DNA of 64,000 bases, from NCBI GenBank assembly GCA_022747635.1, contig JAKTNV010000005.1, positions 36,070,336-36,134,335 of the forward strand. The letters are read 5' to 3'. The stretch comes from Hetaerina americana (taxonomy: Eukaryota > Arthropoda > Insecta > Odonata > Calopterygidae). A model generated the notes under the pieces. The model searched no databases. It saw only the letters and a list, made by a program, of their open reading frames with translations, and was not told the DNA's origin. Position numbers and translations under genes: made by a program. Shown here in pieces: positions 1-13,969 of the stretch; within the stretch, counting starts at the first letter, position 1; every line of letters begins with the position of its first letter.

Positions 1-1139
1 TCTTTTTAACGCAATAAAAATAGGTTGAATATTAATAAGTTTAAATTGAAATACATATATGAATAAATTATTGTTAAAAGGGCGGCAATGCTCATTTAAT
101 TACCTAAAAAATATTTCAACACAAGATATTAGCTAGTATTCGGAAATTATTCAGAAACGATATTATAATAAGAAATATTCCATTATTTACGTTTGCACTT
201 TTTTATCAACAGGTATTCTATCACTATATAAAAATACCCTCCTGACTCCTGAAAATTTGAATTAATATTGCCTAGATGATAAACATATGAATGCCTTTTG
301 GAAGAATACATGCACTTACTAATCACTAAAACTTCAAGTCGAGTTGGAAAAGACTTTGTAAGTTTGAAAAAGTCCACTGGTGTTATGTTATCAAAGATCC
401 TACCATTTAATTTGAAGTGGAAAAAAATCGAAATTGTACACTCAGGTGTGTTTGCTCCTTCGCAAACATGGAAAAGATTTACCCCTAATTATATGGAATG
501 CATTTCCAACATGGTCAATTCTGCTCTATTTTTGAATGCTACTCTTTAAAAATTATGGATTTGGCTAAACATTGTTAATACTCGACATAAGCCTTATACT
601 AAGACAGTTCAGGAAGGGCTTCAGCTATATTATAAACGTATCTCTCAAAATCTAGAAAACATTGCTCTTCTCCGTTATGTTTTTATGCTACTTCCGAGAA
701 TTCCAGTAATAGGCTCAGGATACAGTGAAAGCCGTTATTATGGATTGTCAGCTATTATTTCTCATAGGTGATTCACGGAAATCCAAAATAAGTCAGGAAT
801 ATAAGGTAAATGAAATGGGTAGAAATCAGCCTTTGGTAATACCGCATATCTACCGACTTGGAGTAAATTAGTTATTGATTCAATATGTTTCAGAAGTATT
901 TTGAAGGTATAGAGAGATTAATGTTGAGTAAAATGAATCCAGAGGTGAAAACTGAAATCAATGGTGAATGATTCTCAAAAAGGTAAACTTCTAAGCACGC
1001 TAAATTAAACAAGGACATTTTATCTCTCCACCGGAAACCTTTGCCTTTTTTGGTAAAACAAAAACATGAATGGAAAACTTACCATGGAAATGGGTGAGTT
1101 ATTAGTTAAAAAAATACATTGAATTAATCGTTGTCATGC
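1..1139. other. AT-rich non-coding DNA
   Basis: Nothing recognisable. The short frames here (for example 298-549, which lacks an ATG start) have no known motif and are within what AT-rich DNA gives by chance. Confidence 0.6.
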
Positions 1140-1717
1140 CTAATGATCGCTTTCTTGCCTAGTCGTGAAACGAAGCCATGTATCGTTTAGAAAAATTCCG
1201 AATCCTAAACCGCACAGAGTTTTGCACAGGTTTCGTTCCCGCCGATCGTCGAAAATAAAAAAAATCCACGTGCTTCCTTCGCGAGCGAAGTGCAGAAAGT
1301 CTTCGGTCCACACCAGCGCCACCGCCTAGCCGCGATGAGACAAAGGACTCCGTCATGCAAAAAAAATCATTTCCTACCCCTTCCCCGTATCCAACCCGAC
1401 CCCTACCCCCGAGCACGCAGACTTCTCCGAAGGGGGAGGGATCAAGCAACTTGCAGCGGGGGAGGGCTGCGGAGGGAGGAAGATGATGGATAGAGACGGT
1501 TTGGGACGGAGTGGGAGGGAATTCCACGTGAGGGGACTGGACGCCACGGAAACACACCGAGGGGTGTGGGGACCAGAGGCGAATCGAGAGGGGAGGGAGG
1601 TAAAGGAGTGGAGTGGGAAGGGGAGGGAGGCCAAAGCCATTGCATGCGGAGTGGGGGAATGGGGGGGAATCCGAGAATAAAGAGGGGGAGTGAAAAAAAT
1701 AGTGAACGAGGCACGGA

Positions 1718-1725
1718 TATAAAAG
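1718..1725 (+). promoter_or_regulatory. TATA-box-like TATAAAAG
   Basis: An exact TATAAAAG lies inside the GC-rich island. I see no clear initiator motif 25-35 bases downstream, so use as a core promoter is only inferred. Confidence 0.25.
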
Positions 1726-2040
1726 GAGTAAAACGAAAAGATGAAAATGAAAACGTTTTGGCCACGCCCCCCGTAGCCTTCGACGCCTTATGCCGGCCAA
1801 TGGCGCGCCAGCTCGAGGAACCCGCCAATTAGAGGGCGTGACGCGCTTTTACCAGCACCTCCCGCCCTCACTCTTGCTCTCTTTCTCTCTATATCACTCT
1901 CTCCCTCCCCTCCCTGTCTGAGCCCAACCCCTTCCCGCCAACCGCCCCATAACCCCCTCCTCTTCTTCCCCCCCCACACATCGCGTCGCCTCCCACCCGC
2001 CCTCCCTCCCGCTCCGCGCGAGCCAAACGTGACTACCGCG

Positions 2041-2130
2041 ATGAACACAAAGGCAGTTGGTTTTATCCTCCGGACGCGATTCATGGGCTCGGGATGCCGA
2101 GCGAGGTCTCTCTCTCGTTGCGGTAAGTGA
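2041..2130 (+). other. Possible first exon with 5' splice site
   Basis: An ATG at 2041 opens a 29-codon frame that runs through a consensus donor (G|GTAAGT, GT at 2123-2124) and stops at 2128-2130 inside the putative intron. The peptide is basic (many Arg, Ser and Gly) and unrecognised. If real it is either an N-terminal coding exon ending at 2122 or an upstream ORF in a leader exon. No matching acceptor or second exon was identified, and a single GTAAGT is expected by chance in a window this size. Confidence 0.15.
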
Positions 2131-2345
2131 CCCGTGTCCCAGGCGGAGAAAGAGTGCACCTTATCGCCTCCGCCCCGTCAGCTGAGAAATAACCGCGAGA
2201 GCGACACGAAAACAAGTTCCGTCACATACTTCTGCAAGGGTGAGGAGGCATGCTGCAGCGTCGCTCGCGATTTTAAGTTTGGTCGTGTCCTCCTCTCTCC
2301 GGCCAATCCTAAACGTTTAAGAGGGAAACATCTTCCATTCTCTTG

Positions 2346-5300
2346 ATATAGAAAAAAGAAGCAAAATAAATTTGATCTTCCGCTAAATTTAAATATGCTA
2401 AACTCATACTTTCCCGAATTTCTTTTTAAACAGTGATGTCCTTCCTCCGAAGAAAAGATGATGTTAGATCATATATTTTGAATTGAAATATAAAAAACTA
2501 ACTTCGTCATAAGTCAGCGAGGTCAAGGACGAGGTTTTCTTTTAAAATATTTCACTACTAGTGAAAAGAAATATTTTTAGCAAGTTGCACGCATGGAGAA
2601 TAGTCAACAGTTTAGCGTGTGCACACCTCCCAAATGTAATTTGCTAAATACAGGAGGTTCGTTAAAATCGCAATGGAATAGTAGGTTACCAAATGTAAAA
2701 AGTATCCCAGTAAAATAGGCAAATACGCGAACTCGCATCAGCACTAAAACTTACAATGAGGTCGAGAGTAATAAGAATTCCCTCGATTCTAATATGACTA
2801 TTCAAAAGTACAAAAATATTCAGTGCAAACCTGGCTGGACGGTACGTAATTATATCCATTTATTGCATCAAATACTGCCACAAATATTTACGGTACAGTA
2901 CTATATCGGTCTTCCAAATCGAGTTATACTCTCACCAGGAAAATTAGCATCATCAAGAGTTACCGTTTGCAGAATCTTCGGTAAATTTGAAGCAAAAGTG
3001 GATAAAGTTGTACTACAATCATTTTAAACTTGGTTTCCAATTTAACTTTATGTTAAGCAGGAAAACTAAATACAGAAGTGTAGTTGTAAGATAGAAGAGA
3101 ACACTTACTGAGAAGGCATATAACTCGGTATGCTATTTCTAACAACAAGCAATTAATGCCTGCAATTGAAAAGATTTAAGTGTTACTTAAGGAAGTAGTC
3201 GATAATTCATCCATTTATACTCATCACAATTAATAACCAGCTTCCTAAATTTTCACTGCCATTAACTTTTATAAATTACAAATCCACCCATTACAATGGT
3301 GAGTATAAGCAACCAGTAAAAATCATTATTAAGGAAGGATAAGTTCCCTGAAATATGCTTGAATTATAAGGCAGCAGTTTCCTAATAAAGCGTATAGAAC
3401 TGGTTACCATGATTATAAACTCTACGGTTCCGAAAGAGAGTCAAAGAATGCATTTCAAAATGTCTCATTTATTTTATCGCAACAAAGAAATGTTGGACTC
3501 CGTAATTACGCAACTTTTTCATCATCCTTCGATAATTTACCCAGCCTCTGATGTATATTCTTTGGCGAAGGAGAGCCAAATCGCAGCAGTTGTATGCAGT
3601 TTCATTTTGCTTGCTTGGAGAGAAAGGACAATACGACGAAAAAAGTCTATTGGCAACAATCGTGACTACCGGATTTACGGCAACTGAACCAGTAAGAGGA
3701 AATACTGTGTAGGAAGGGGAAAAAAGTGAGACTACGAAAGATTGAGCACTGACGAGAAAGGAGAATGGAAGAAAAATTTCGGTGCACAAGGGAACGAATA
3801 AGTTAGGAAGAGAGAAAAAAATCGCTCTAAGGGAAATGTGGAGGCATTTATAATTTCCACTAAAATTATTCACTCTAAAGAAACAAAGAAGAAGGAATGG
3901 GCACATGGAAAGGGTGAGCAGGGAGCATGTGTGCAAGAATATAAGCAAAAAGGTGGCATATTAACGAAGGCAATTCCGCGAAAATAAATACCTACTGCGC
4001 TGCGCTGCCTGCCATGGACCTGCGACTCAACAGCGTTATACACTCACAGTCCTAAAGCATTTTATTTAATCAGAAATATTATTTCAGCAGCACCAAACCT
4101 GAAGCGGTAATACCTTTAATGCGATCGCGCTTGAAGACGTTTATTTTTAACTATCCCCAAATGATATCATACGTCATATCAATCGATCGTGTTTTCCAGT
4201 TCACTGCTTAATTTAAGTAAGATCACAAAGATAATTTCTGTAATTCCTGCCGAAATGTCAGCTCTTGCTTCATGAAATCTTGGATTTGGATTTCGAGATT
4301 TCGAGAGATTTCTCGCAGAATGTGGTATTTTAATCCATTTGAATGCATCTTAGTGGTGATATTATTTATCTAATAATATCTTGCCAACAGTGGGCCCCAT
4401 GTGGACAATAAACTACTGGAGTTTAGAGAAAATTAAATTGAAAAACTCCAACTTATGTAATTAAAACAATTTCATCACAATACACCATGAGCAGTTTAGA
4501 TTGCAGAAAAGTTTAGACAATATGAACTCCCTGAATATAAACTTTACGAATATTTCTAGCAAATTCTTCGAAATTTATGAATAACATGCTGTGGCAAATT
4601 AAAACATTTCTTGGGAGCACGAGCTTAGGCAAAAAAATTGAATCAAGTATCTGCACATTGATACAATGCAACTTGCATGAGACTGTGGAGGATCTCTTAT
4701 TTACCTGAAAGCTAAATACATCAAAAAAACAATCTGATGAGTATTGCTACTGTCTCTAATACTAACTAGAATGGCGTAGTGACAAAAGCATATGGGACTT
4801 AACCACTGGAAACTGCTATTTGAAATTTTTCTCAAGACGGTGCCTGCCTCTCAGCAAGGACCTTCATCATAAATCCTTCAAAGGTTAATATTTAATACCC
4901 CCCATGCAATGCAAGCTATTTAAAATATCCGGAGACCAATTAAAACAGAAATTTCAGATGGATCAACTCTAAATTTCTCAACTTAAGCTTAGATAACAGT
5001 TTATGTATGTTTTAAATGTTAAATGGAGCGTTTGCAAAAAAATTGGTAACTGTACTTCGAATGATTTTAAAAAGTACTTTTATTTCAAATGGAAACCTAA
5101 ATGTTTATTTTACTATTGAATTAAGTTCTTCTCCCCAAATAATATGAAAAATTCCACCATTATAATAGAGAGACGACGAATTTGAAGTCATGTACAGCAT
5201 TAAATGACAGGATTTCAGTTTTTACCGCTTGTTTAAACAGAAATTACTTGGTTTAAGTTCCTAGAATTCTATGTCAGGGGGTACAAGGCAACTGGCGCTG

Positions 5301-5479
5301 TATTTTACTTAGGTGGCGGGATGTATTTCCATATTTGTCATGTGATACGACTCACCCACTCTGCAACTGGCTCCCAAGTGTTTTCCACACTTCCGTCCCT
5401 ACGGTCGTTCCATCTGTTGAGAGAAGTACTGAAACCTCTCCGTTCCTTTAAATGAGGACAAAAAATAAAACAAAAGACA
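2346..5479. other. AT-rich non-coding DNA
   Basis: No gene, RNA or repeat recognised. The frames at 2794-3027 and 3409-3687 have no known motif and no coding signature. Confidence 0.55.
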
Positions 5480-6595
5480 GTAATCGATCATTACCTCTTC
5501 CTACTCCCACTCCCTGAACCCATCCCTCATTCCTATTCACTCCTTTCTACCTCCCCCCCCACGGTTTCACCCCAGGCATCATTTCCACTGTCCTTATTCT
5601 CCCTATTCGCCCCTCGTGCACGCCTCCTCTCGACGCTGCTACTCGTATTTTCCACCATCACAATACACGATTTCCAACACTCATCTGGTGAGCTAGGAAA
5701 ACAATACCCTCAATGGACGCAATAAAAGAGACTTCATTGACAAAAGTATTAAATATAGTGCACTTTACGTACGCTAGCGTTATGTGCTACGGTTCTCTCT
5801 AATATCATAAATATTTTTCATTTACCTTGAAACCATTAGCTAACTGCACGCATATGATTAAACGACAGTTGAAGCATTTGTTTCGGTTATTATCCCATTT
5901 TTTTATCTAAATTTTTTAAAGAATATTTATAAAAGATTTCAGAACTATTAGAAAAATATCCATCAATGTTCGCGTCGAATTTCTCCTTCATCTAAGATTC
6001 AACCATCTAACAAATACTTGATGAATTCTAATTATCATTTCAGTTCGCATTTTAAGTTAAACATATTTAAATCAGAGGGCATTTTTTTCTCAAAAATAGA
6101 TAGAAAAGACGTCAAGAGGAAGTAGATAGTGATATTTGCCTTCAAGGGCGTATATACTTTTTGTAGGTAACAATAATGTTGAACGTACGCAATTGAATAG
6201 AAATAGATGGAATTTCAAAGGGATTTTTCAAGGAATTGAATTACCTTAATTGGACCGATTAAAGAAGTTAAATTGAGCCTATTATATATCTTTTTTAAAT
6301 TTGCTATCAAAGTAACCAATCGCAAAAAAAATATAAACTGACCTCCGCAGACTCTGAAATCGGATTTTTTAGAGTCGATATTTGTAGGGATCCAAATATT
6401 CAGCATTCAAACATGCACGGAATTGACATAATAATCCGAAATATGACCAAAGAAGTATCCGCATCAGAGAGATGAAGGAAATGTAAATAGCCATATCGTG
6501 CATAATCAAAAGACTTCAAATACAAAAACAAGACAGCCTTCAGGCCCCCCATAACGTTACTGAAAAATAAATACCAATTAATCTGGGCTCTAGTC
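5480..6595. other. Small CT-rich island, then AT-rich DNA
   Basis: Positions 5490-5660 form a C/T-rich patch (CTCCCACTCCC, CCTCCCCCCC). The rest is AT-rich with nothing recognised. Confidence 0.45.
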
Positions 6596-7480
6596 TCACA
6601 TAGAATCCCAGCCGATGGGAAAATACCCCAAATATTTCACCGGTGCCCATCCACATCTCCCCCAGAACCAAACTACATATTCTATTCTTCGGATCTTTTT
6701 AGATACTCTCATAAGATTCCTGCATAAAAAAATCCCCACCCAACGAATACCCATCCTTGTCCACTCCTCGGTTCCCCGACTACTCTCTCTCTCCCCGACC
6801 CCCATTCCCTCTCGCCTTTTGACTTCGGCGCCACCCCCGTGAAGCAGCGGCGACGACGGCGGGGACATTCACATAGAGAAAGAAAAGGGAGGGAAGGGAG
6901 AGGTTGGCCCCATGGGTCCATCGCTATGCGACCCACCCCCCATCTCTTATCTTATTCCCCAATACAGGCCCCCCACGGCCAGCGGCGGGGGTAAAGGTAA
7001 AAATAAAAAATAAACCAACCTCGGGAGAGTGGTCGGGGGCGGAGGGAGGAAGGGAGCATCTCTCGGAATACACCATCTCTTCCTCTCCGAAGGTCCCTCG
7101 TTCAACTGGAATTCCATTCCGCCCACCCCACCACACAACTCTCTCCCTCTCCTCCACTCCCTCCGCATTTCTCTCTCTCTCTGTATCTCTTTCCCTCTCT
7201 CTCTCTCCCACCATTCGTCCGGCCCTCCCCAACTCGTTCACTACCACACCGCCTCCCACCCTTGGAACACACACGATCTCATAACTCGTGGCGCCGAAGC
7301 GTCGTAGTCAGATATTTACGCCCACGCCAGAGCGAGAGGAGAAGGCGTAGAGGAAGATAGTAGAGAGAGGAGAGAGGGAGAGACGAAAAGGAGCGGATAG
7401 GAAACATAGTGCAGAATAGTGATTATGAGAAAATCACTCGCAAGAACCGAAAGATGGGTCTGGGAAGAAGAAAGCGGAAG
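6596..7480. other. CT-then-GA skewed GC-rich island
   Basis: The plus strand is pyrimidine-rich at 6750-6840 and 7100-7290, including (CT)n near 7160-7210, and switches abruptly to purine-rich at 7320-7480 (GAGAGAGGAGAGAGGGAGAG). All six frames are partly open here because of low complexity, giving Ser/Pro- or Glu/Arg-rich peptides with no domain. GAGA-type runs could bind GAGA-factor-like proteins in an arthropod, but this is inference. Confidence 0.4.
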
Positions 7481-8034
7481 GCAACAATGCGCGAAAGCTT
7501 CATTATTTCCGGAGTCTTTTTTACTATACTATAATATCGAGGTAAAATTTGTGCTCATTCTATAAAATTCCTCTCACCGTAGGATTTATTCATCCAGTTC
7601 TCTTCTATCATTGAGGAAAAGAGCGACTCTATTCCTACGCATTTAAAAAATCCATACATCGCAATCTTGTTATGGCTACCGAATAGCAAACTCTAAAAAA
7701 ATCATTAAGATTCAATAAGAAAGGATATTTTTTCTGAGAGTTTAAATCGGGAACGGGCATAATGGTGGACAAAGAGCGCAATGATGGATGAGTGTGACCT
7801 GAATCGCATAAAGTTTAGATACAATCTGCTGAAGACGATGCACGAGAAGAAACTTCATTTGATTCACTTCGATATAGATCATTCAAGATATAATAACCGA
7901 CCTAATTTAACAATTATCAGTCACGTTATAAAAAATGACCTAGCTTAAGACACGTAAGTACCCATAATTTCTATTTTAAAATAATAGGAATACAATTTTT
8001 CCAGTTAATGGTAATAATCGATCGAAAAAATTGC
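7481..8034. other. AT-rich non-coding DNA
   Basis: Nothing recognised. Confidence 0.55.
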
Positions 8035-8560
8035 CTACTGGAGTTGCTCCCCGAAAATGGTTAATGGGAAAATAAGGCGATAACGCCAAATTAGGAGGAG
8101 GGAGAAATGGCCCAGAGGAGTCATGAAAGCAGAAATGTTGACGAAAGTGGATAGAGATTCAAGAAAGAAGGATGAAATTCGGAGAGGAGAAGGGTAAAAA
8201 AGACCGACGGCAAAAAGGCAGCGGAGAGAATGCCAACGCGCCGTAGGTTCCTGATAAACTGCTCTCTTTCTTTGCTTTTTCCTTCCGCGAGTTTTGTACG
8301 CATGCGCGGTGCGGTTATTACGTCCGAGGCGGAACAACGTCGCCTGCCACATTCCAGAGCCCCTCATATCTCTCTTTCCCTCTCGTCCGAAAGGTCCAAG
8401 CCCATTTTTGAGGGAAGGGAGACCAGCGTATCTTTGGGAATGCTGAGTATTCCTCTTCGTCCTAAATCTTCCTGTCGTCGAAATTGCTTCTGAACGAGAA
8501 ACTTTTCTCTCCCGCGTGTGCGGAAATGGCAGGACCAGATGTTACCCCACGCACATCATT
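8035..8560. other. GC-richer island
   Basis: Purine-rich (8090-8230), then pyrimidine-rich (8350-8520), with several CpGs around 8280-8345 (GCATGCGCGGTGCGG). Overlapping open frames on both strands are low-complexity. No domain recognised. Confidence 0.35.
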
Positions 8561-9890
8561 CGCTCCATCACACGTACCTGCACATGGAAATCCTGATTCT
8601 AACAGTTCTTTTTCTTTCATTCCACAGTCGGAATAATCACGTCCCTTCCTCCCATTTCGTCCATCTGTATGGAACGATTTGCATAGACCAGGATTTTATG
8701 GTTACACGATGGCTTTCACTGCCGTCAACAGGCTAATCATATCAGTTGCATTTCAACCACACATTTGTGGTTGTCTTAAGGGCGTTCTTAATGTTCTACA
8801 AATAAAATATTTTATTTATTACTCCAAAGTACTTCATTCTATCTTATAAAATCGATTATTTGATGAGAATAAATATGTATAAGCATATGTATGATATCCA
8901 TTTGCCATTTATTAGTCATACCTATTTGCTATTCGCGTTTTTAATTCCCAACTATTATTTCGGTTTTAAATTCGGCAGCATTTGATCATCATGTGTCCAC
9001 GTTGTCATAATTAGTAATAGCTATTTATTTAACAAATCAATAACGTTTATCGGTCAAAGGTCATTTATTTATGTAACAAAGTTTTGATTGGCGATAGAAT
9101 ACTGAAGACTGATAGACGGTGGGACATTTGACAAGCGATGTACGGGGAGGAAAAGGTTAGAGAAGTTTAACGGAATGAAGTAGATGAGATATCTACGGAT
9201 TTGAAGAACAGTTAATAGGTAGTAGCAGTAGTTTTAGGGGAGGCGACCGACAGCTAAGGTCATTTGCATCATTAGGGATGGATGGGAAAGGAAGGGTGGA
9301 GAGATACCCGGCGTCGGCATTAGCCTACTCTTATCGAAAGGCGCCAAGGGTCATGTCAAGCCAAGCTAAGATACATAGGAGTGTCTGTGTCCATCCAAAA
9401 TTCAGGCTTAAAACGGTGGACTACCATATTATAATTAAAAAGTAAATAATTGATATTCTACTATTCCATACTTCTAGTAACAGCAAGATTAGGACTCCCC
9501 AGGCAAAAGTCTTACTATGAACTGCCACGAATTTAAGAGGTTTAAATTGCGAGAAAAAGAATCTGTTATTGTAAAAACATGTAAATGTATCACACATTCA
9601 AAATTAACTGTAGTATTCATTTTACCCATCAAATTCCAATATAAAATGTATGCATGTACACTTGGCGTAACAAAAAAACCATTAAACATAATTCATAAAA
9701 AGTGCAATCAAAACCAAACAATGCACAAGGACTCATGGATATTTAAACGTAGAAAACATTTCTAGGCAATGTAATAAGTATATTCATACGACCTAAAATT
9801 AAAATTCTTGATTCATCACAATTAGTCTTCTCATAATCGCCATAAAGAATGCCCTTTGGAGGTTTTCATCTCCCTTGAGTTCTTTGAATA
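8561..9890. other. AT-rich non-coding DNA with a GC-richer patch
   Basis: Mostly AT-rich. A less AT-rich patch at 9230-9370 contains an octamer-like ATTTGCAT (9262-9269) as used by POU-domain proteins, too short to interpret alone. A short hairpin arm pair, CAACCACA/TGTGGTTG, lies near 8754-8775. Confidence 0.45.
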
Positions 9891-10485
9891 ATTGAAAAAC
9901 CGCGAGCCGTGATGCTCTTGGCATCCTGGAAGGGGAACTCAGATGGTCAGGGTGCACTTTGGGGCATCCATCCCCCTGGGGAATAATTATTCTGCGACGA
10001 CGTCCTTCCTCCTCGGCCGCTTTTCCATCCCCTCCGCACGTCGCCCGGCGCCCCCTCACTGCCACCCTCCGTGGCTCTCTCTCCCTTCGCCGCCACGTTG
10101 GAGTCGCGCCCTGGAGGGAGTCTGGACCAATCGCAGTCAGTTCGGGCAATCCCGAGAAGAAACCTCTCCCTCTCCGTGTATACATCCTCAACGAACTCCG
10201 AGGAAGGGTGTCCGAGCGGGGAAGAGAAAGAGGCGTAGGGAAGAAAGGGACGGGGTAGGGTAAGGAGGGAGGAGGAGGCCGGCTGGGACCGAAATGCGAA
10301 CGACCGAGGGGTGGGGATGGGAGGGGGCGAGTGAGGAGAGCGAGAGAGACGTTTCCCAAATTAAACGGGCCCTGAGAGTGCAATTATATCGCCCCGGCGC
10401 CGCAAGATACATGCATGGGGAGAGGAGAGTGGGAGAGAATTTCTCCTCCAGCATTCCCATTAAGAAACTCACCAGGCACTGAAAG
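9891..10485. other. GC-rich CT-to-GA island
   Basis: Pyrimidine-rich with CpGs at 9990-10110, then purine-rich at 10190-10460. Four overlapping frames of roughly 94-194 codons exist on opposite strands, which marks composition rather than coding. The longest, on the minus strand at 9799-10383, is rich in Pro, Ser and Arg and has no recognisable domain. Confidence 0.4.
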
Positions 10486-10544
10486 GGTTTTGTGTGCGTG
10501 TGTGAGTCGTGAGTGCGTGCGGGTGTATGTGTGTGTGTCTCACA
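10486..10544 (+). repeat. Imperfect (GT)n microsatellite
   Basis: GTGTG runs interrupted by GTGAGTC and GTGCGTGCGG units. Confidence 0.6.
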
Positions 10545-10560
10545 ATACGAGGTATTTTAT

Positions 10561-13500
10561 CAAGTGCCTCTTGCTCGCTCCGAAATGAAGACTCACCGAG
10601 AAAGCCATTTGGTTCATCTCACTTACAAATACGATCCCGATTGTGGGCATTCGACGTGAGTTATGTCAAACCTTGAAAAGCGGCGAAAAAGGAGGTAAAT
10701 GGCGTCGCATTGTTCGGCCACATCTGGAAAAATGTTTCCAATGTGTCGTTGCGATTTGAATTGCATTTTTTTCCACGGGGAATCCTGTTCCTCCTCATGT
10801 GAACTTAATAGCACCCGCTAGAGTGAAAGACTATGGCGTGCAGGTGAAAAATGTAATGTCTCAATTCGAGACATTGAAAAATATTTTCAACTTTTCATAC
10901 AATTCTAATTCGGTCACATATTTTAGTTTCCTTAGAAAATGAAACAAATTCGGATTTAAGAAAAAGGTATTCTTAGCTGGTCATTGTAATAATTATATGA
11001 AGCTCATTTTTCGTGGAGAATATTCAACTCATATTGTGGGCCAAATATCGGCATTATTCAGATATTTTCTTTATTCCAGGAATGTTAGCACCAGAGTGTC
11101 AAAAAAATAACATCAGGTACAGTAAAATTAATCATCACATCGAAAATAATGCGACACTGCACGAAAGATCTGTTTTCTAAACGCCAATGATTTTCCTAAT
11201 CAGATTTTCAGTAATACAAAATAGTTTCTGACTATAAGGTTTCCAACTTATCACTAGTGCTCAATTAACGTGAAAACAAGTCAAAGCTGGTTAATCCATG
11301 GAATATATTTTTGATTTGTTAATTCACCAGCTAAACTCGGGAAAAGAATTCCCTCGGTGAATTCATTTCCGGAGGTTAGCTGATGCTCGAGGCGGGAGGC
11401 GATACCTAGGACTTTCGAGTTGGCAGGAGGGATCCTTACCCTTCAGAATATCCCGCTTTACGAGATTAGATGACATGCGACCATTATTGTTTTTTGACTC
11501 ACCCGAGCACTTTTTCAAGGCATTTATCCCCTCGATCCACTCAACAACGGACCCCCTGCCTGTGGGTACCTACACTCACCTCGCACCATGTGCCAGATGG
11601 CACGCTTCCTGACACGCGTGGGTGTGACACACACACGTAGGCCACCCAGATCAACATAATCAGGTCTTGCTCCACTATTATCTTTCCATTAGAGAGGTTC
11701 GCAAAAACGGAAATATATGAAAATCGAAATATAACACAAATATGGAACACTTTCAATAATATTTTCTCATTTTCACTCCTTACACGTGTATTAAGGCATA
11801 AAATAATTTAAATATTTATTGACTTTTGTAGTGTTACACTGTCCACCCGTCGTATTGGATCAAATTACATATTTGATATATCCACACGTCAAAAGATTAA
11901 GTCAAAATTCCAGCCGAAACAAAGCTATTTGCAGTTATATGTTAAATATACTAAAATGATATGAACCTAAAAATGTCTTTATGGAAGAAGACATTTTAAT
12001 ATTATCTAGAATTCTATTAAGTTTAATTTTTTCTATGGTTAAATATATAAATAAACTTAAACATTGAAATTCATCATGGGAATAGCAAAGTTGGGAAGCA
12101 AAATATCAAAGAATAGTACAAAAATGATTTTACATCACATCTGTTCCTACATTCAGTGTGAAGATAAAATAGGGAATTGAATTAATGTAATGATTAGGGT
12201 TCTAACTTTCGATTTCGATAATCTAGGTATAGATACAGGCTTTTGTAAACCATTTATTTGCACACTAGACAAACACGGCAGGAGTTATACTGCGACCACA
12301 TTATTTTAAGAAATTTCTTTATTTTATAGTCGTAGGTACTTAGTGATCATATTTTTAGTCAAATATGTATACGAAATTTCCCGCATTAGTCCCATTTTTA
12401 CGGGCTAACAATAAAATTTTTTGTGTTCATTATATTTTCCCCTCTTTAATTCACATTAAAGTGCCTTCATGGTGCAGTTTCGCGATCGAGCTAATTATGG
12501 TGACCCTAAATCCTCAATGGCCTATCGTCAAAAGAATACTTTTCAATCTGTAAATATATACTATGTGTTTTACGCCACGTACTTTCCTATTTTAGATTAT
12601 AACCCAAATTCTATCTCACAAGTGTCTCATATAATAGCCACATTTATTCTCCGATTTCTCTAAGTCTTGAAATACCTTTTCACCTTTTGTAAAGAGTCAT
12701 GAATAGGATTATGCCTTAGTTCTGAAGTTTTCGAGGAAACCCTTTAGCTACTATTATGGTCATCAACTAGTATTTCCCCAAATACTAAAATGGTCGTCAC
12801 AAATATTCCGCTTCCTGCCCGGATAAATTCCAACCGACCCCCCTCCTTGTTCCTTTGGAATCCCTTCCACCACCGTTTCCCTCTCAAGGAAAACCAGCAT
12901 GACATGAAATGTGCCCGCAGTCTTTTAATTCCTCCGCTTGCAATTCCCAGAGGGTCTACGAGTCACATCCGACATCAATGACCATTCGCAGTTAATAAGG
13001 TGGGAACAAAAAGTCAGAGAAGGGTGGAAGATGAATAGAGAACTGACAGATCATAAGCCGTCAGAATGGCTGCACCGAGTCAGAAATTAATCTATTACTC
13101 GCACGCTGGAGATTGAATGAAACGTCCACCGGAGTGGGAAATGCTTTTATAAACTGCCCGTGAGGTGGACAATTTTTTTTTACATCCTTCCGAAGCGTAT
13201 TTTGATGCATTAGTAATTTCGTTTACAGATCAAAAATAACATACACCCATCTTAGGGATGAAAATGATAATTTTTAAAGATGTAAATAGATTTAATAATG
13301 AAGAAAACTAGGATGACTTTCGTAAATAAAATGTAATATCAATCAAACATGACAATACTGTAAAAATACCTGTAGAACTGAAAATGCATAAGCAGTCATG
13401 TAGAAAAAATGTTTGCAATCCTTAGCAAATAGAATTCATTGAACGGTTTATTTTCTAGCCTTTCTAAAGAAAGCTACAAAGCAAACTCCATGCCACAAAT

Positions 13501-13790
13501 ATTCATTAAAATATTATTATTTCTATTACTGCCGGATATTACACAAATGATAAATAACTTTAGGTAAACTTACGAGCAAGAAACTACTTCATGTTTTTAA
13601 TATTAAATACGTAATTTATTAATGTGTAAACGAATCCATGAAAAGTTACACCGTAGTAAGTTCTGAATTTGTTATATACATCTGCACATAAAAATTTTCG
13701 AAAATTCTTAAAACTATGATGTTGAGCTTTAACAAGCTAAATTTTGAAGGAATCTAAATGCTAAAAATAATTACCGCTAAAATGAGTAAC
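10561..13790. other. AT-rich non-coding DNA
   Basis: No gene or repeat recognised. A GC-moderate patch at 11350-11460 has no readable feature. Confidence 0.5.
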
Positions 13791-13969
13791 ATTAGGTGCT
13801 TAACTAAAAAAACTGATGAATGACGGATCGAAAATAACTAATAAATTCCTAACTCTCCCAAAGTAGAATACTTGTGAAATAAATGAATGATGAAAAATAA
13901 TTATTATATCTCTCTTGGGTTGGGTGAAATAGTAACCTAAAATATTTCTTTTATTAGAGCTCAGCGACA

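Larger units (their letters stand above)
1140..2345. promoter_or_regulatory. GC-rich promoter-like island
   Basis: This is a sharp GC-richer block in AT-rich surroundings. A purine-rich stretch (about 1430-1690, GGGAGG/GAGGG runs) is followed by a TATA box, a CCAAT motif with GGCGCGCC (around 1796-1809), a CT tract (1850-2010) and a consensus 5' splice site at 2123. The order is what a plus-strand promoter and first exon would look like. The low-complexity Pro/Ser or Gly/Arg frames on both strands are composition effects and I do not call them genes. Other reading: one of about twenty similar islands in the window, with no promoter role. Confidence 0.3.

Noticed and set aside
9799..10383. A 194-codon minus-strand frame, the longest outside transposons
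   Set aside because: Lies in a GA/CT-skewed GC island where opposite-strand frames are open too. Pro/Ser/Arg-rich with no domain and no gene signals.
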